53,525 bases of DNA from DATLSM01 sp049585815. GTDB taxonomy: Bacteria > Actinomycetota > Thermoleophilia > Solirubrobacterales > 70-9. The notes under the pieces were generated by a model. That model did no database searches. It worked only from the letters and a program-made list of their open reading frames with translations, and was not told the DNA's origin. The position numbers and the translations under genes are program-made. This document shows positions 1 through 7,698 of this stretch, piece by piece. Location of the stretch: contig JBAVAR010000023.1 in assembly GCA_049585815.1 (NCBI GenBank), positions 1 through 53,525 on the forward strand, read 5' to 3'. The stretch's first letter is position 1. The number at the start of each line of letters is the position of its first letter.

Positions 1-1
1 G

Positions 2-3000
2 ATCGACGCCCCGGTGGCGCCGGCCGGGGAGCGACCGCTGGCGATCGAGCTCTCTCTGGGGCCGCCCATGCCTCGCGGTCGGCTGCGGTTGCTGGCGCGG
101 CTGATGCGTCCGGGTGCGCGCGGCGGCTGGGTCAACGGCTCTCTTTCCTGGGGCGGGCTCGACTCCTGGCGGGTCCGCGACGGCGAGTACCGCTCCGATC
201 ACCTGGCGCTGGTCCGCGAGCTTTACGCCATCCACCGTTCCCGCGAGCAACCGGTGGGCTACTACTCCTTCTACGGCGACGAGCGGACCCTCGACCTGAG
301 CGATTGCGACAGCCCGCGGCTCTGGGACCTGCTCGACGAGGCCACCCGGATCGAGCTCAGGCTCATTCATGCCCTGCCGGGACTCGGCGAGCTGCCGCCC
401 CACGAGGGCGGTGAGCTGCTCGTCGATGTCGGCCGCGGTGGCAAGCCGGGCGCGCTGGTGAGCGCCGTGCTCCGCCGCGGCTACGACGAGGGCCCGGCCG
501 GGCTCGAGCCGCTGCTCTTCCTCGGCGCGAGCGGGCACGGCGTCGTCTGCGCCGAGCCTGAGGGGGGCGCCGAGCGCGCCGAGGACGACGAGGGCATCGA
601 GGGCGCCGAGGGTTCCGACCTCGCGCAGCGGCAACTGCGGCTCGTGCGCCTGGCGAGGCCCGCTCCGCCGCAGCTGCAACGGATGGTGCTCGAGGGCGAG
701 CGGCTCGAGATCCCGGCCGGTGAGCTCGACCGGTTTGCCGCCGAGATCTACCCCGCGCTCCGCCACCTCGCCACGGTCTCCTCTTTGGACGGGTCGTTCA
801 CGCCGCCCGAGATCTCCGAGCCGGCGCTCGTGCTGCGGGCTGCCTACGGCGCCGGGCACGCTCTCGAGCTCGACTGGGCGTGGGTCTACCGGATCGGCTC
901 GCAGGCGCGACAGGTGCCGCTTGGGATCGGCACCGCCGCCCCCGGCTTCCGCGATCGCGGCGCCGAGCGCGCGATCCTTGCCGAAACCGCGCTCGCCGGG
1001 ACCGGCCTCGAGCGCCTTGGCCTGCTCGATGCGGCGGCTAGGCCGGCGGAGGTGCCTGCGGTTTCACTCGCCGGGATCGAGACGATGCGCCTCGCGACCG
1101 AGGTGCTGCCGCGGCTGCAGGAACACGGAGTCACCGTCGAGGTTACGGGAGAGCCGGCCGACTACCGCGACATCAGCGACTCGCTGACGATCGGCGTCTC
1201 CACCGCCAAGATCGCCGGCGAGAGCGACTGGTTCGACCTCGGTGTGACGATCGGCGTCGAGGGACGCGAGCTGCCGTTCGCCGAGGTGTTCGTCGCCCTG
1301 GCGAGCGGCGAGTCGCGGCTGCTGCTCGACGACGGCGCCCACCTCTCGCTCAAGGACCCCCGCCTGGAGTCGTTGCGGCAGCTGATCGTGGAGGCGCAGG
1401 CGCTCGCCGACTCCCCCTCGGCATCGCTGCGTATCAGCCGTTACCAGGCCGGGCTGTGGGCCGAGCTGGCCGCGCTTGGCGTCGTCACCGAGCAGGCCGA
1501 GGCCTGGCGGCGCCAGGTGGGCGCGCTGCTTGAGCTCGACGAGGTCGTCCGCCACGACCCGCCGGCCGCGCTGGAGGCCGAGCTGCGTCCCTACCAGCGC
1601 GACGGGTTCGGCTGGCTGGCATCGCTGTGGGAGCTGGGGCTTGGCGGCATCCTCGCTGACGACATGGGGCTCGGCAAGACGCTGCAGACGCTGGCGCTGC
1701 TCTGCCATGCTCGCGAGCGCGATCCCGGCGTCGGTCCGTTCCTCGTCGTCGCGCCGACCAGCGTCGTCTCGAACTGGGTCGGCGAGGCGGCGAAGTTCAC
1801 CCCCGGGCTGGCGGCCAGCGCTGTCACCGACACGCTGAGGAAGTCGGGGCGCTCGATCGACGAGCTCGCGGCCGCCGACGTCGTGGTGACGACGTACACG
1901 CTGCTCCGGCTCGACGCGGAGGCCTATCGCGAGGTGGAATGGGCAGGCCTCGTCCTCGACGAGGCGCAGGCCGTCAAGAACCACCAGTCGAAGACCTACA
2001 AGTGCGTCCGCGAGCTGGCGGCGCCGTTCAAGCTCGCCCTCACCGGAACGCCGATGGAGAACAACCTGACCGAGCTGTGGTCGCTGCTCTCGATCGCCGC
2101 GCCGGGGCTCTTCCCGGACCCGAAGCGGTTCGCCGAGCAGTACGCGCGGCCGATCGAACGCGACGGCGACGGCGAGCGGCTGGCGCGCCTGCGGCGCCGG
2201 ATCAAGCCCCTCGTCAAGCGCCGCACCAAGGAGCTCGTCGCCGCCGACCTGCCGCCGAAGCAGGAGCAGGCGCTTGAGGTCGATCTCCATCCGCGTCACC
2301 GCAAGCTCTACGACACCCGGTTGCAGCGCGAGCGGCAGAAGATCCTCGGCCTGGTCGACGACTTCGACCGTAACCGGTTCACGATCCTGCGCTCGATCAC
2401 GCTCCTGCGCCAGCTCAGCATCGATCCGACCCTCGTCGACGAGGGTCACGACGACGTTCCCTGCGCGAAGCTCGCCGCGCTGGTCGAGCAGCTCGGCGAG
2501 GTGATCGGCGGCGGCCACCGGGCGCTCGTCTTTAGTCAGTTCACCGGCTTCCTGGCCAAGGTCCGCGACCGTCTCGACCGTGAGGGGATCGACTACTGCT
2601 ACCTCGACGGGCGCACGCGCAATCGCGACCGGGTGATCGAGCGGTTCAAGCAGGGCACCGACCCGGTCTTCCTGATCAGCCTCAAGGCCGGCGGCTTCGG
2701 CCTCAACCTGACCGAGGCCGATTACTGCTTCCTACTCGACCCGTGGTGGAATCCGGCGGCCGAGACGCAGGCGATCGACCGCGCTCACCGGATCGGCCAG
2801 ACCCGCCCGGTGATCGCCTACCGGATGATCGCCCGCGGCACGATCGAGGAGAAGGTCGTGGCCCTCGCCCGCCGCAAGGCGGAGCTGTTCAGCGGCGTCA
2901 TGGACGACGGCGACCTGTTCGCCGGCGGCCTCACGGCCGACGACATCCGCGGCCTCCTGGAGGAGCCGGCGCGTGAGCACCGCGGGCGGGCAGGCAAGGC

Positions 3001-3019
3001 GCTCGCCGCGGCGGCATAG
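2..3019 (+). CDS. SNF2-family DEAD/DEAH-like helicase (5' end probably outside window)
   Basis: ATP-dependent SNF2/Swi2 helicase-like motor that would translocate on DNA, with an unknown partner or target. Counting from the GTG at 14, the Walker A motif (DMGLGKT) is at about residues 550-556, the DEAQ box at 649-652, and the C-terminal helicase lobe carries the Q..DRAHRIGQ motif near residue 919, followed by a short basic tail. The first 500 residues are a long accessory region typical of bacterial SNF2 proteins. The frame stays open to the left edge of the window (ATC GAC GCC CCG before GTG), and no ribosome binding site can be judged, so the true start and an N-terminal SWIM zinc finger, common in this type, may lie upstream. 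Glu is encoded almost only by GAG, the apparent host style. The family call is secure; the cellular role is unknown. Confidence 0.93.
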   Translation: MDAPVAPAGERPLAIELSLGPPMPRGRLRLLARLMRPGARGGWVNGSLSWGGLDSWRVRDGEYRSDHLALVRELYAIHRSREQPVGYYSFYGDERTLDLSDCDSPRLWDLLDEATRIELRLIHALPGLGELPPHEGGELLVDVGRGGKPGALVSAVLRRGYDEGPAGLEPLLFLGASGHGVVCAEPEGGAERAEDDEGIEGAEGSDLAQRQLRLVRLARPAPPQLQRMVLEGERLEIPAGELDRFAAEIYPALRHLATVSSLDGSFTPPEISEPALVLRAAYGAGHALELDWAWVYRIGSQARQVPLGIGTAAPGFRDRGAERAILAETALAGTGLERLGLLDAAARPAEVPAVSLAGIETMRLATEVLPRLQEHGVTVEVTGEPADYRDISDSLTIGVSTAKIAGESDWFDLGVTIGVEGRELPFAEVFVALASGESRLLLDDGAHLSLKDPRLESLRQLIVEAQALADSPSASLRISRYQAGLWAELAALGVVTEQAEAWRRQVGALLELDEVVRHDPPAALEAELRPYQRDGFGWLASLWELGLGGILADDMGLGKTLQTLALLCHARERDPGVGPFLVVAPTSVVSNWVGEAAKFTPGLAASAVTDTLRKSGRSIDELAAADVVVTTYTLLRLDAEAYREVEWAGLVLDEAQAVKNHQSKTYKCVRELAAPFKLALTGTPMENNLTELWSLLSIAAPGLFPDPKRFAEQYARPIERDGDGERLARLRRRIKPLVKRRTKELVAADLPPKQEQALEVDLHPRHRKLYDTRLQRERQKILGLVDDFDRNRFTILRSITLLRQLSIDPTLVDEGHDDVPCAKLAALVEQLGEVIGGGHRALVFSQFTGFLAKVRDRLDREGIDYCYLDGRTRNRDRVIERFKQGTDPVFLISLKAGGFGLNLTEADYCFLLDPWWNPAAETQAIDRAHRIGQTRPVIAYRMIARGTIEEKVVALARRKAELFSGVMDDGDLFAGGLTADDIRGLLEEPAREHRGRAGKALAAAA

Positions 3020-3069
3020 CTCAACTCGGGATCTCGATCCGCGAGGCGACAAACGAGAGCCTGGCCGAC

Positions 3070-4323
3070 TTAACCCGAACCCAAGCGTTTGATTCTTTCT
3101 CGAAGGATCAAGACTCGCCTTGCCGATGATGCCAGCATTGAGTGGGACAGTTCTCCTAGGCGTGCGGCATGTAGCAGCGCTCTCCCCGCCTTCAATGCCA
3201 TGGGCAGAGAATGACCGATAAGCAACAGGTCATCTCCAGACCGCGCCCCGTCCAATGCAAGCTGGGGCACGCTGCCATATGGCGCGAGTGCGGGAACACC
3301 CAGATCGTCGCTAATGGAGACACCGCGAAAGTGAAGTCGGGCACGAAGTAGACCGTTGGCGATTTGGACCGAAAGGGAGGCGGGCTGCGAACTGAACGCG
3401 GGGTAGACGGCGTTGGAGACCATCACAATCGGCACGCCCAGATCGATCAGGTGCCGAAATGGCTCGATGTCTGTATGCATGAGCGCTGCTCGGCTCAACC
3501 GGATCCAGGTGGGGTTTTCATCGGTATCCGCATAAGCCCCACCGAGCCCAGGGAAGTGCTTTGCCACCGCGGCGACCCCGCCCCTTGCCAACCCCTGCGC
3601 GAACGCGCCACCCAGTGCCGAGACAGCGGCAGGGCTTCGGCCAAAGGAGCGATGCTCGAGGGCCATCTCGCTTCCAGGTCTGGCAACGTCGACAACGGGT
3701 GCGAGATCGACATTGAAACCGAGCGTCCGCAGGTAGGAGCCCGCTCTCTTGCCGATCGCTTCCGCTAGCGAGGGATTGTGGGTTGAGCCGATTTCTTCCG
3801 CCGAGCGCACGGGAGGGCCGGGAAGTCGCCTGACCTCGCCGCCCTCCTGATCGACAATTACCAGCGGCGGCAAACTGAGGGGTGAGCTTTCCCCTGCGCG
3901 ACGCAGTTCCCTATTGAGCGCGATGACCTGGGCGCGGCTTCCAAGATTTTGGCTGTAGAGGACAACTCCAGCTACATCCCCGTGCGTGAGACTGGAGAGA
4001 AGAGCCTTCGGGGGCCTCATGCTGTTAAACCCGACAACCAGACGCTCGCCAACCAGCTGGCGCAGGTTGAGCGCTGCTCCAAATTCCGAACTCGACCCAG
4101 CCAGAGATGGCCGAGCGTCCGAGCCTTTTACGAAACGACTGGACCTCGCCCAAGGACCGGAGTCCGCATGGCTTGATGAACCTGCGTGGACAAGAGCGAA
4201 AGCGAGAGCGATCGCCACCGAGGCGCTGCCCAAGGCAGCCAAAGAATGGTGTGAACCGGCGCGAGAAGCCTGCCTCTTGGCCCTTCGATTGGCCTCCGTT
4301 CTCTTGGTCTGTATCCGGTGCAT
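3070..4323 (-). CDS. Exported glycoside hydrolase family 3 (NagZ-like) protein
   Basis: Predicted beta-glycosidase of GH3, closest in layout to single-domain beta-N-acetylhexosaminidases (NagZ) that trim peptidoglycan muropeptides. A hydrophobic stretch at about residues 27-48 suggests a signal peptide or membrane anchor, so it would act outside the membrane. Visible GH3 motifs: VDQEGG (158-163), KHFPG (255-259) and ISDDLG (337-342), the last holding the candidate catalytic Asp nucleophile. The Asp-Ser-His dyad that follows KHFPG in typical NagZ enzymes is not seen; the corresponding stretch reads ADTDENP, so acid/base chemistry or substrate may differ. 417 residues fits NagZ-like proteins with an N-terminal anchor. 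Start is the ATG at 4323. It stands alone on the minus strand. GC and codon use are lower than in the helicase. Confidence 0.82.
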   Translation of the reverse strand: MHRIQTKRTEANRRAKRQASRAGSHHSLAALGSASVAIALAFALVHAGSSSHADSGPWARSSRFVKGSDARPSLAGSSSEFGAALNLRQLVGERLVVGFNSMRPPKALLSSLTHGDVAGVVLYSQNLGSRAQVIALNRELRRAGESSPLSLPPLVIVDQEGGEVRRLPGPPVRSAEEIGSTHNPSLAEAIGKRAGSYLRTLGFNVDLAPVVDVARPGSEMALEHRSFGRSPAAVSALGGAFAQGLARGGVAAVAKHFPGLGGAYADTDENPTWIRLSRAALMHTDIEPFRHLIDLGVPIVMVSNAVYPAFSSQPASLSVQIANGLLRARLHFRGVSISDDLGVPALAPYGSVPQLALDGARSGDDLLLIGHSLPMALKAGRALLHAARLGELSHSMLASSARRVLILRERIKRLGSG

Positions 4324-4526
4324 GAATTTCGGGCTCTAGGGGATTTTTGGTGACCGATTTCGGATCATGAACGGGTGAATCCCCCGAGACCTGAAGAGCC
4401 CTCTAAAGGGAGGAAGAGCAGGCGGAGCCCAACTAGCGCGACGCACTTGCAGGTGCCGATCGTGTTGTAGCGGCCCAGTCAGGCGGGAGTAGCAATTTCG
4501 GGATTACCGGGTTCCAGGATGTCCGT

Positions 4527-5198
4527 TCAAAGCGGCTCCCAAGGTTGCTCAGGCTTGATCACGGAGCTGACGTAGTAGAACCCCGCCAAAAAGCGCTCCG
4601 TCGCAACCGTGCCGTAGGCGGCGAGGTCACGCCAGGGGTCCGAGTAGGCATCGCCTGGCCCGAGTTTGACGAGCAGGCGGGCGATCGGATCAAGCAGGCG
4701 GTGCCAGCGGCTGTGAGTTAGACCCATGTCCATGACCACGACGCGTCCTTTAGGTCGCAGCCGCTCCCACCCCCGCCTCAGTGCCGGACGTGGTTCGGGG
4801 AGCGCAGAGTAGCTGAGGCTGAAAAGCAACCCGTCGACGTCGCGATCGACCTGAAGCTGGGTGGCGTCTTGGTGGAGCAGCCGCACATTCGACCAGCCCC
4901 GCCGCGCGATCAATTTGCGCGCCTCGGCCAACATGCCCTGGGACGCATCGACGCCGATGACGATTCCGCTCGGGCCGACCGCTTCGACCAGGTAGGGGAA
5001 GTTGCGCCCGGTGCCGGCGCCGATCTCCAGCACGGTGTCGCCTGGCCTCAGCCCGAGCGCGGCCACAGCCTTGCGACGGGCTCGAGGGAAGATCAGGTAA
5101 AGGGGCTCAAGCGTGCTGTAGAAGCGAGCGACGCGGTCGTACTGTCTACTGTTGGCGCTTTGGGAGCGCCGAGTCGGATGCTCGGCGGCTTCGCTCAT
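4527..5198 (-). CDS. Class I SAM-dependent methyltransferase (UbiE-like)
   Basis: Small-molecule methyltransferase using S-adenosylmethionine. Motif I (VLEIGAGTG, residues 56-64) binds the cofactor, and the acidic residue of motif II is in IGVDAS (about 81-86). A DAT stretch near 110 would contact the adenine. The region upstream of motif I (QYDRVARFYSTLEPLY) resembles UbiE/phosphatidylethanolamine methyltransferase-type enzymes, which act on quinones or lipids; the substrate cannot be read from the sequence. At 223 residues it is the usual size. Start is the ATG at 5198. No partner gene is adjacent: a decayed toxin-antitoxin pair lies upstream and the GH3 gene follows about 200 bp downstream on the same strand. 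Confidence 0.85.
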   Translation of the reverse strand: MSEAAEHPTRRSQSANSRQYDRVARFYSTLEPLYLIFPRARRKAVAALGLRPGDTVLEIGAGTGRNFPYLVEAVGPSGIVIGVDASQGMLAEARKLIARRGWSNVRLLHQDATQLQVDRDVDGLLFSLSYSALPEPRPALRRGWERLRPKGRVVVMDMGLTHSRWHRLLDPIARLLVKLGPGDAYSDPWRDLAAYGTVATERFLAGFYYVSSVIKPEQPWEPL

Positions 5199-5323
5199 CG
5201 GGGTCGAGGGTAAAGCTATCCCGCGTCAGGCGGTCGCTCCGTGAGCGGCGCTTGGCGCAGGCTCGGACTCCAAGGCGGGACCCAGGCGATGTCGGCGTCT
5301 GCGTCGTTGTAGGAGAAAATGGG

Positions 5324-5725
5324 TTAGCGGTCCTGGAGCAGCTTGACCTTGAAGCCCGATCCGACTGTCTTGGCGGCCTGCTGATTGCCGGTAACGACGA
5401 GATCTACTTCGGGCTGTGGCGAGGACCAGGGCGTCCGGTATCCGCAGGGACTTGCGGCGGGAGCAAAGGTCGGCAGCCTCGTCGGCGACCTTGGCATCGA
5501 CGGGCAGGATCTCGGAAATGAGGTCGGTGAAGAAGCCCTGGACTTGCCTCTCGTCGTGGCGGCCTAGTCGGGCTCGGGTCAGCACCTCGGCTAGGTAGTA
5601 ACGGCCGGTACGAGCAGCCGATCTTTACCAAGGTGGTCGCGGATCCACTCGTCCGCGGCGTCGTGGAGGACATCGGCGCGATCGAGGAAGGCGGCAACCG
5701 CGTCGGAGTCGAGGACTACCGCCAC
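5324..5725 (-). pseudogene. PIN-domain ribonuclease toxin, disrupted by two frameshifts
   Basis: VapC-type PIN-domain toxin remnant. Reading across frames gives one continuous PIN domain of about 134 residues: a start with VVLDSDAVAAFLD from a GTG at 5725, then a stop (TAG) at about 5593, then AEVLTRARLG in another frame, PDALVLATAR, and finally VDLVVTGNQQ in a third frame ending at the TAA at 5326-5324. The acidic PIN residues are recognisable (LDSD, the E of AEVL, the D of PDAL); the fourth position reads N in VTGN. One break lies at about 5591-5605 (a base missing) and one at about 5405-5415 (a base extra). The GTG overlaps the antitoxin stop, as in vapBC pairs. Either a dead gene or a site of sequencing errors. 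Confidence 0.72.
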
Positions 5726-5953
5726 TCGTCGCACAGCCCGTCTACGCGCTCGCGCAGCTCGCCGTCGGTGTCCAGGCAGCCGGAGTAGCGGTCGATCGGC
5801 TCGCCGACCCGCGTCAGAATGACGCGGGTCGCTCCTTCGGCTTCCACCCTCAACCTGTCTCCAAGGTCGAAGCCCGCCTTGCGAAATGGGGCCGCGGGTA
5901 TTGTCACCTGATGTTGCGGGACACCTTCGTCCGATTTTTACCTTCTCGATCAT
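5716..5953 (-). pseudogene. AbrB/VapB-like antitoxin with a frameshift near its start
   Basis: Swapped-hairpin AbrB-type antitoxin that would bind DNA and neutralise the overlapping PIN toxin. The core HQVTIPAAPFRKAGF and GDRLRVE is typical of this fold. The in-frame part begins only at a GTG at 5907, which would remove the first strand. A better N-terminus is present in another frame: ATG at 5953 reads MIEKVK, and removing one A from the run of five A (minus strand; T run at 5935-5939) joins this to SDEGVPQHQVTIP, a normal AbrB start. The stop TAG at 5718-5716 overlaps the toxin GTG. The C-terminal part (residues after RVILTR) would be the toxin-binding tail. Fold call good; functional state doubtful. 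Confidence 0.7.
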
Positions 5954-6081
5954 AGGTAAGGACTACTCGAACCCGGTTGGGCCCGCGACGGCGCCCGTTT
6001 GGCGATCGCGTGGATCTCATCGAGCACGTCGCCGCTAGCGACCTGGTGGGGACCCTTCCCCAGGCTTTCCCTGATTCGCAC
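5950..6081 (-). CDS. Possible 43-aa ORF upstream of the antitoxin
   Basis: A short frame starting with GTG at 6081 and ending with a TGA that overlaps the antitoxin's ATG. It contains GDVLDEIHAIAKRAP, which looks helical and protein-like, but I recognise no family and see no ribosome binding site. It may be a remnant of a longer gene or chance. Confidence 0.2.
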   Translation of the reverse strand: MRIRESLGKGPHQVASGDVLDEIHAIAKRAPSRAQPGSSSPYL

Positions 6082-6123
6082 TGAAGATGGCCCTACGCAA
6101 ACGGCTGCGACGAGCAGACCGAA

Positions 6124-6645
6124 TCAGCTCAGGCGCTTTTGCGTCGGTGCTTTTGTCAGCACCTCATGCAGTTCCCCGGTCACTACCTCATAGATGAAAC
6201 CCCTGACATTGTCCGTGCGGGGGATGAAGGGGCTTGCCTTGATTCGCTCTATCCCCTCGCGGATATCGCTGTCGAGATCGGAGAATGCCAGCGCGTGCCA
6301 CTCCGGTCGCTCGCCACTCTCGGCCTCGAGTCGATCGGCGAACTCCTCATCGGTGAAGGACAGCATCCCACAGTCGGTGTGGTGTATGAGCACGACCGCA
6401 TCGGTGCCGAGCAGGCTTTGTGAGATCGCGAGCGAGCGAATCACGTCCTCGGATACGACGCCCCCGGCATTGCGGATCACGTGGGCATCGCCCTCGCTCA
6501 GGCCGAGTAAGCCGTAGGGGTTCAGTCGGGAGTCCATGCAGGCGATGACCGCGACTCGCTTGCCTGGAGGGGCCGGCAGATTCCCCTTGTCGAACCTCTG
6601 CGCATAGGAACCCGCGTGATCGATCATCTTGTCGGTATGGCTCAT
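6124..6645 (-). CDS. Beta-class carbonic anhydrase
   Basis: Zinc enzyme interconverting CO2 and bicarbonate in the cytoplasm. The zinc-site pattern is complete: Cys36-x-Asp38-x-Arg40 (ACMDSR) and His89-x-x-Cys92 (HHTDCG). Asp38 and Arg40 form the conserved dyad beside the metal. The protein is 173 residues, matching the short beta-CA clade found in actinobacteria. Start is the ATG at 6645, preceded by a purine-rich AGAGAGAG that may serve as a weak ribosome binding site. It is a single gene: about 1 kb without a supported gene separates it from the divergent surface-protein operon. Confidence 0.92.
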   Translation of the reverse strand: MSHTDKMIDHAGSYAQRFDKGNLPAPPGKRVAVIACMDSRLNPYGLLGLSEGDAHVIRNAGGVVSEDVIRSLAISQSLLGTDAVVLIHHTDCGMLSFTDEEFADRLEAESGERPEWHALAFSDLDSDIREGIERIKASPFIPRTDNVRGFIYEVVTGELHEVLTKAPTQKRLS

Positions 6646-6950
6646 CTCTCTCTGCGGCCGAAAGTTATCTCGATGTAGCTCTCCGTGGACCCGCCTGGTG
6701 CCGATTGTATGAGCCGTCTTCGACGAGCCCCGATCGCCATGGCCAGCCTCTGTCGATCCGCACGCAGGGCTTCTACTGAAGGTTTTCTTTCGCTACTCCC
6801 ATTGCGCGGCCATCATTTGAAGACCGCATTCAGTAGGTCGTTGTCCGTCGCTCCTAATCCAAGGATTCACTTATTTCGTGACTGAGGGGCGCCTTCTTCG
6901 CTCCAAAGACAGTCGAAATGGCCAGCACCTTCAAGTAGATGGCTGTTCCC

Positions 6951-6976
6951 ATTTTTGGCTCTGCAGAGCCAAAAAT
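6951..6976. repeat. Perfect 26-bp palindrome
   Basis: The two 13-base halves (ATTTTTGGCTCTG and its exact complement) meet with no spacer. The T-run is on the 5' side and the A-run on the 3' side on both strands, so it does not look like an intrinsic terminator. It lies 14 bp upstream of a TTGACT hexamer, a position that suits a dimeric regulator site. Function is inferred. Confidence 0.75.
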
Positions 6977-6990
6977 CTGCCAATCGCGGC

Positions 6991-7022
6991 TTGACTTTTT
7001 GTCCTAACGGTGCTTCGATAAT
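6991..7022 (+). promoter_or_regulatory. Candidate promoter (TTGACT / GATAAT)
   Basis: TTGACT at 6991-6996 matches five of six -35 consensus bases. GATAAT at 7017-7022 matches five of six -10 bases, but the spacer is 20 bp, longer than usual; CGATAA or TTCGAT would give 19 or 17. It points toward the surface-protein operon starting at 7699. Confidence 0.35.
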
Positions 7023-7467
7023 GCGCGTTCGCCCAGGGAGGGCGTCACAGGTAGAGACCCGAAGAAAGGTCTCCCAACGCTGCAGGCGCAGGGTTCTGGG
7101 AGCAGTGGGACCGATGAATGAGAAGAGATAGAAACATGCAGGGGTCGCTCGGGATTCGTCTGGACACAGGTGATGCCCCGTCCGGCTTGGCTGCCAGCGC
7201 TAGGCGAGCCACGCATGCTCGAGATTCTCAGAGCGCATCGGCTCCGACCAACTGGTCTGCCGCATCGATCTGGCAGCGCGCAGATGACCACCATTGCGAG
7301 GATCGATTTGAGGGTCAGGCTGCGGTTTCCGGGGCCAACAACCGGCCGATCGGATTCGCAGTTGGCCCTTGCGGCCAGCGAACTAGATTGAATACTTGCG
7401 CTGTCCCTGTCATGTATCGCCAGGCGGCGCAAAAGGTGAGACAGGGGGGCGGCTCGCCACCGAGGTT

Positions 7468-7508
7468 TTCCCTGGCCTCAAGAGCAGTGAGGCATTCCCT
7501 GGCCTCAA
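7468..7508. repeat. Direct repeat, 14 bp, two copies
   Basis: TTCCCTGGCCTCAA occurs at 7468-7481 and 7495-7508, 27 bp apart start to start. Between them TGAGGC (7488-7493) can pair with GCCTCA (7475-7480). Could be a regulatory repeat in the operon leader or a slippage duplication. Confidence 0.5.
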
Positions 7509-7698
7509 TGCATGAGCCGCCGCCGCACTCGCCATTCCCGCGGTCCGTGTCCCCATCCCTGGCACACGTGCCCGCATTGGGCGGCGCGGGCGGTCATTCC
7601 GGGATCCGAGGACTTCCCACCCTCGCGCCCTTGGCCGCTCGCGCATGCTCTTCCCCCCCGCCCAACAGTGAAGGCGGATTTGGACGAAGGGGTGGAGG

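Larger units (their letters stand above)
6646..7698. other. Long intergenic region / leader of the surface-protein operon
   Basis: About 1 kb with no supported gene. Open frames exist on both strands (for example 7118-7741 plus and 7004-7432 minus), but their translations are Ser/Arg/Pro-rich low-complexity and match no family I know. It holds a 26-bp perfect palindrome (6951-6976), a promoter-like pair (6991-7022), two small hairpins just downstream (CGCCC/GGGCG at 7030-7044; GAGACC/GGTCTC at 7054-7073), and a 14-bp direct repeat (7468-7481 and 7495-7508). If the promoter is real, the operon mRNA would carry a leader of roughly 670 nt. Confidence 0.5.

Noticed and set aside
1064..2518. 484-residue minus-strand ORF
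   Set aside because: Antisense shadow of the SNF2 helicase; no motif.
4331..4401. GGGCTCT / AGAGCCC inverted repeat downstream of the methyltransferase gene
   Set aside because: Arms are only seven bases and over 50 bp apart; expected by chance.
6951..6976. Reading the 26-bp palindrome as a bidirectional terminator
   Set aside because: The T-run precedes and the A-run follows the GC-rich core on both strands, the reverse of what an intrinsic terminator needs.
7004..7432. 142-residue minus-strand ORF in the same region
   Set aside because: Composition-driven open frame with no recognisable motif; nothing in the context supports it.
7468..7508. CRISPR array
   Set aside because: Only two copies of a 14-bp repeat and no cas genes in the window.
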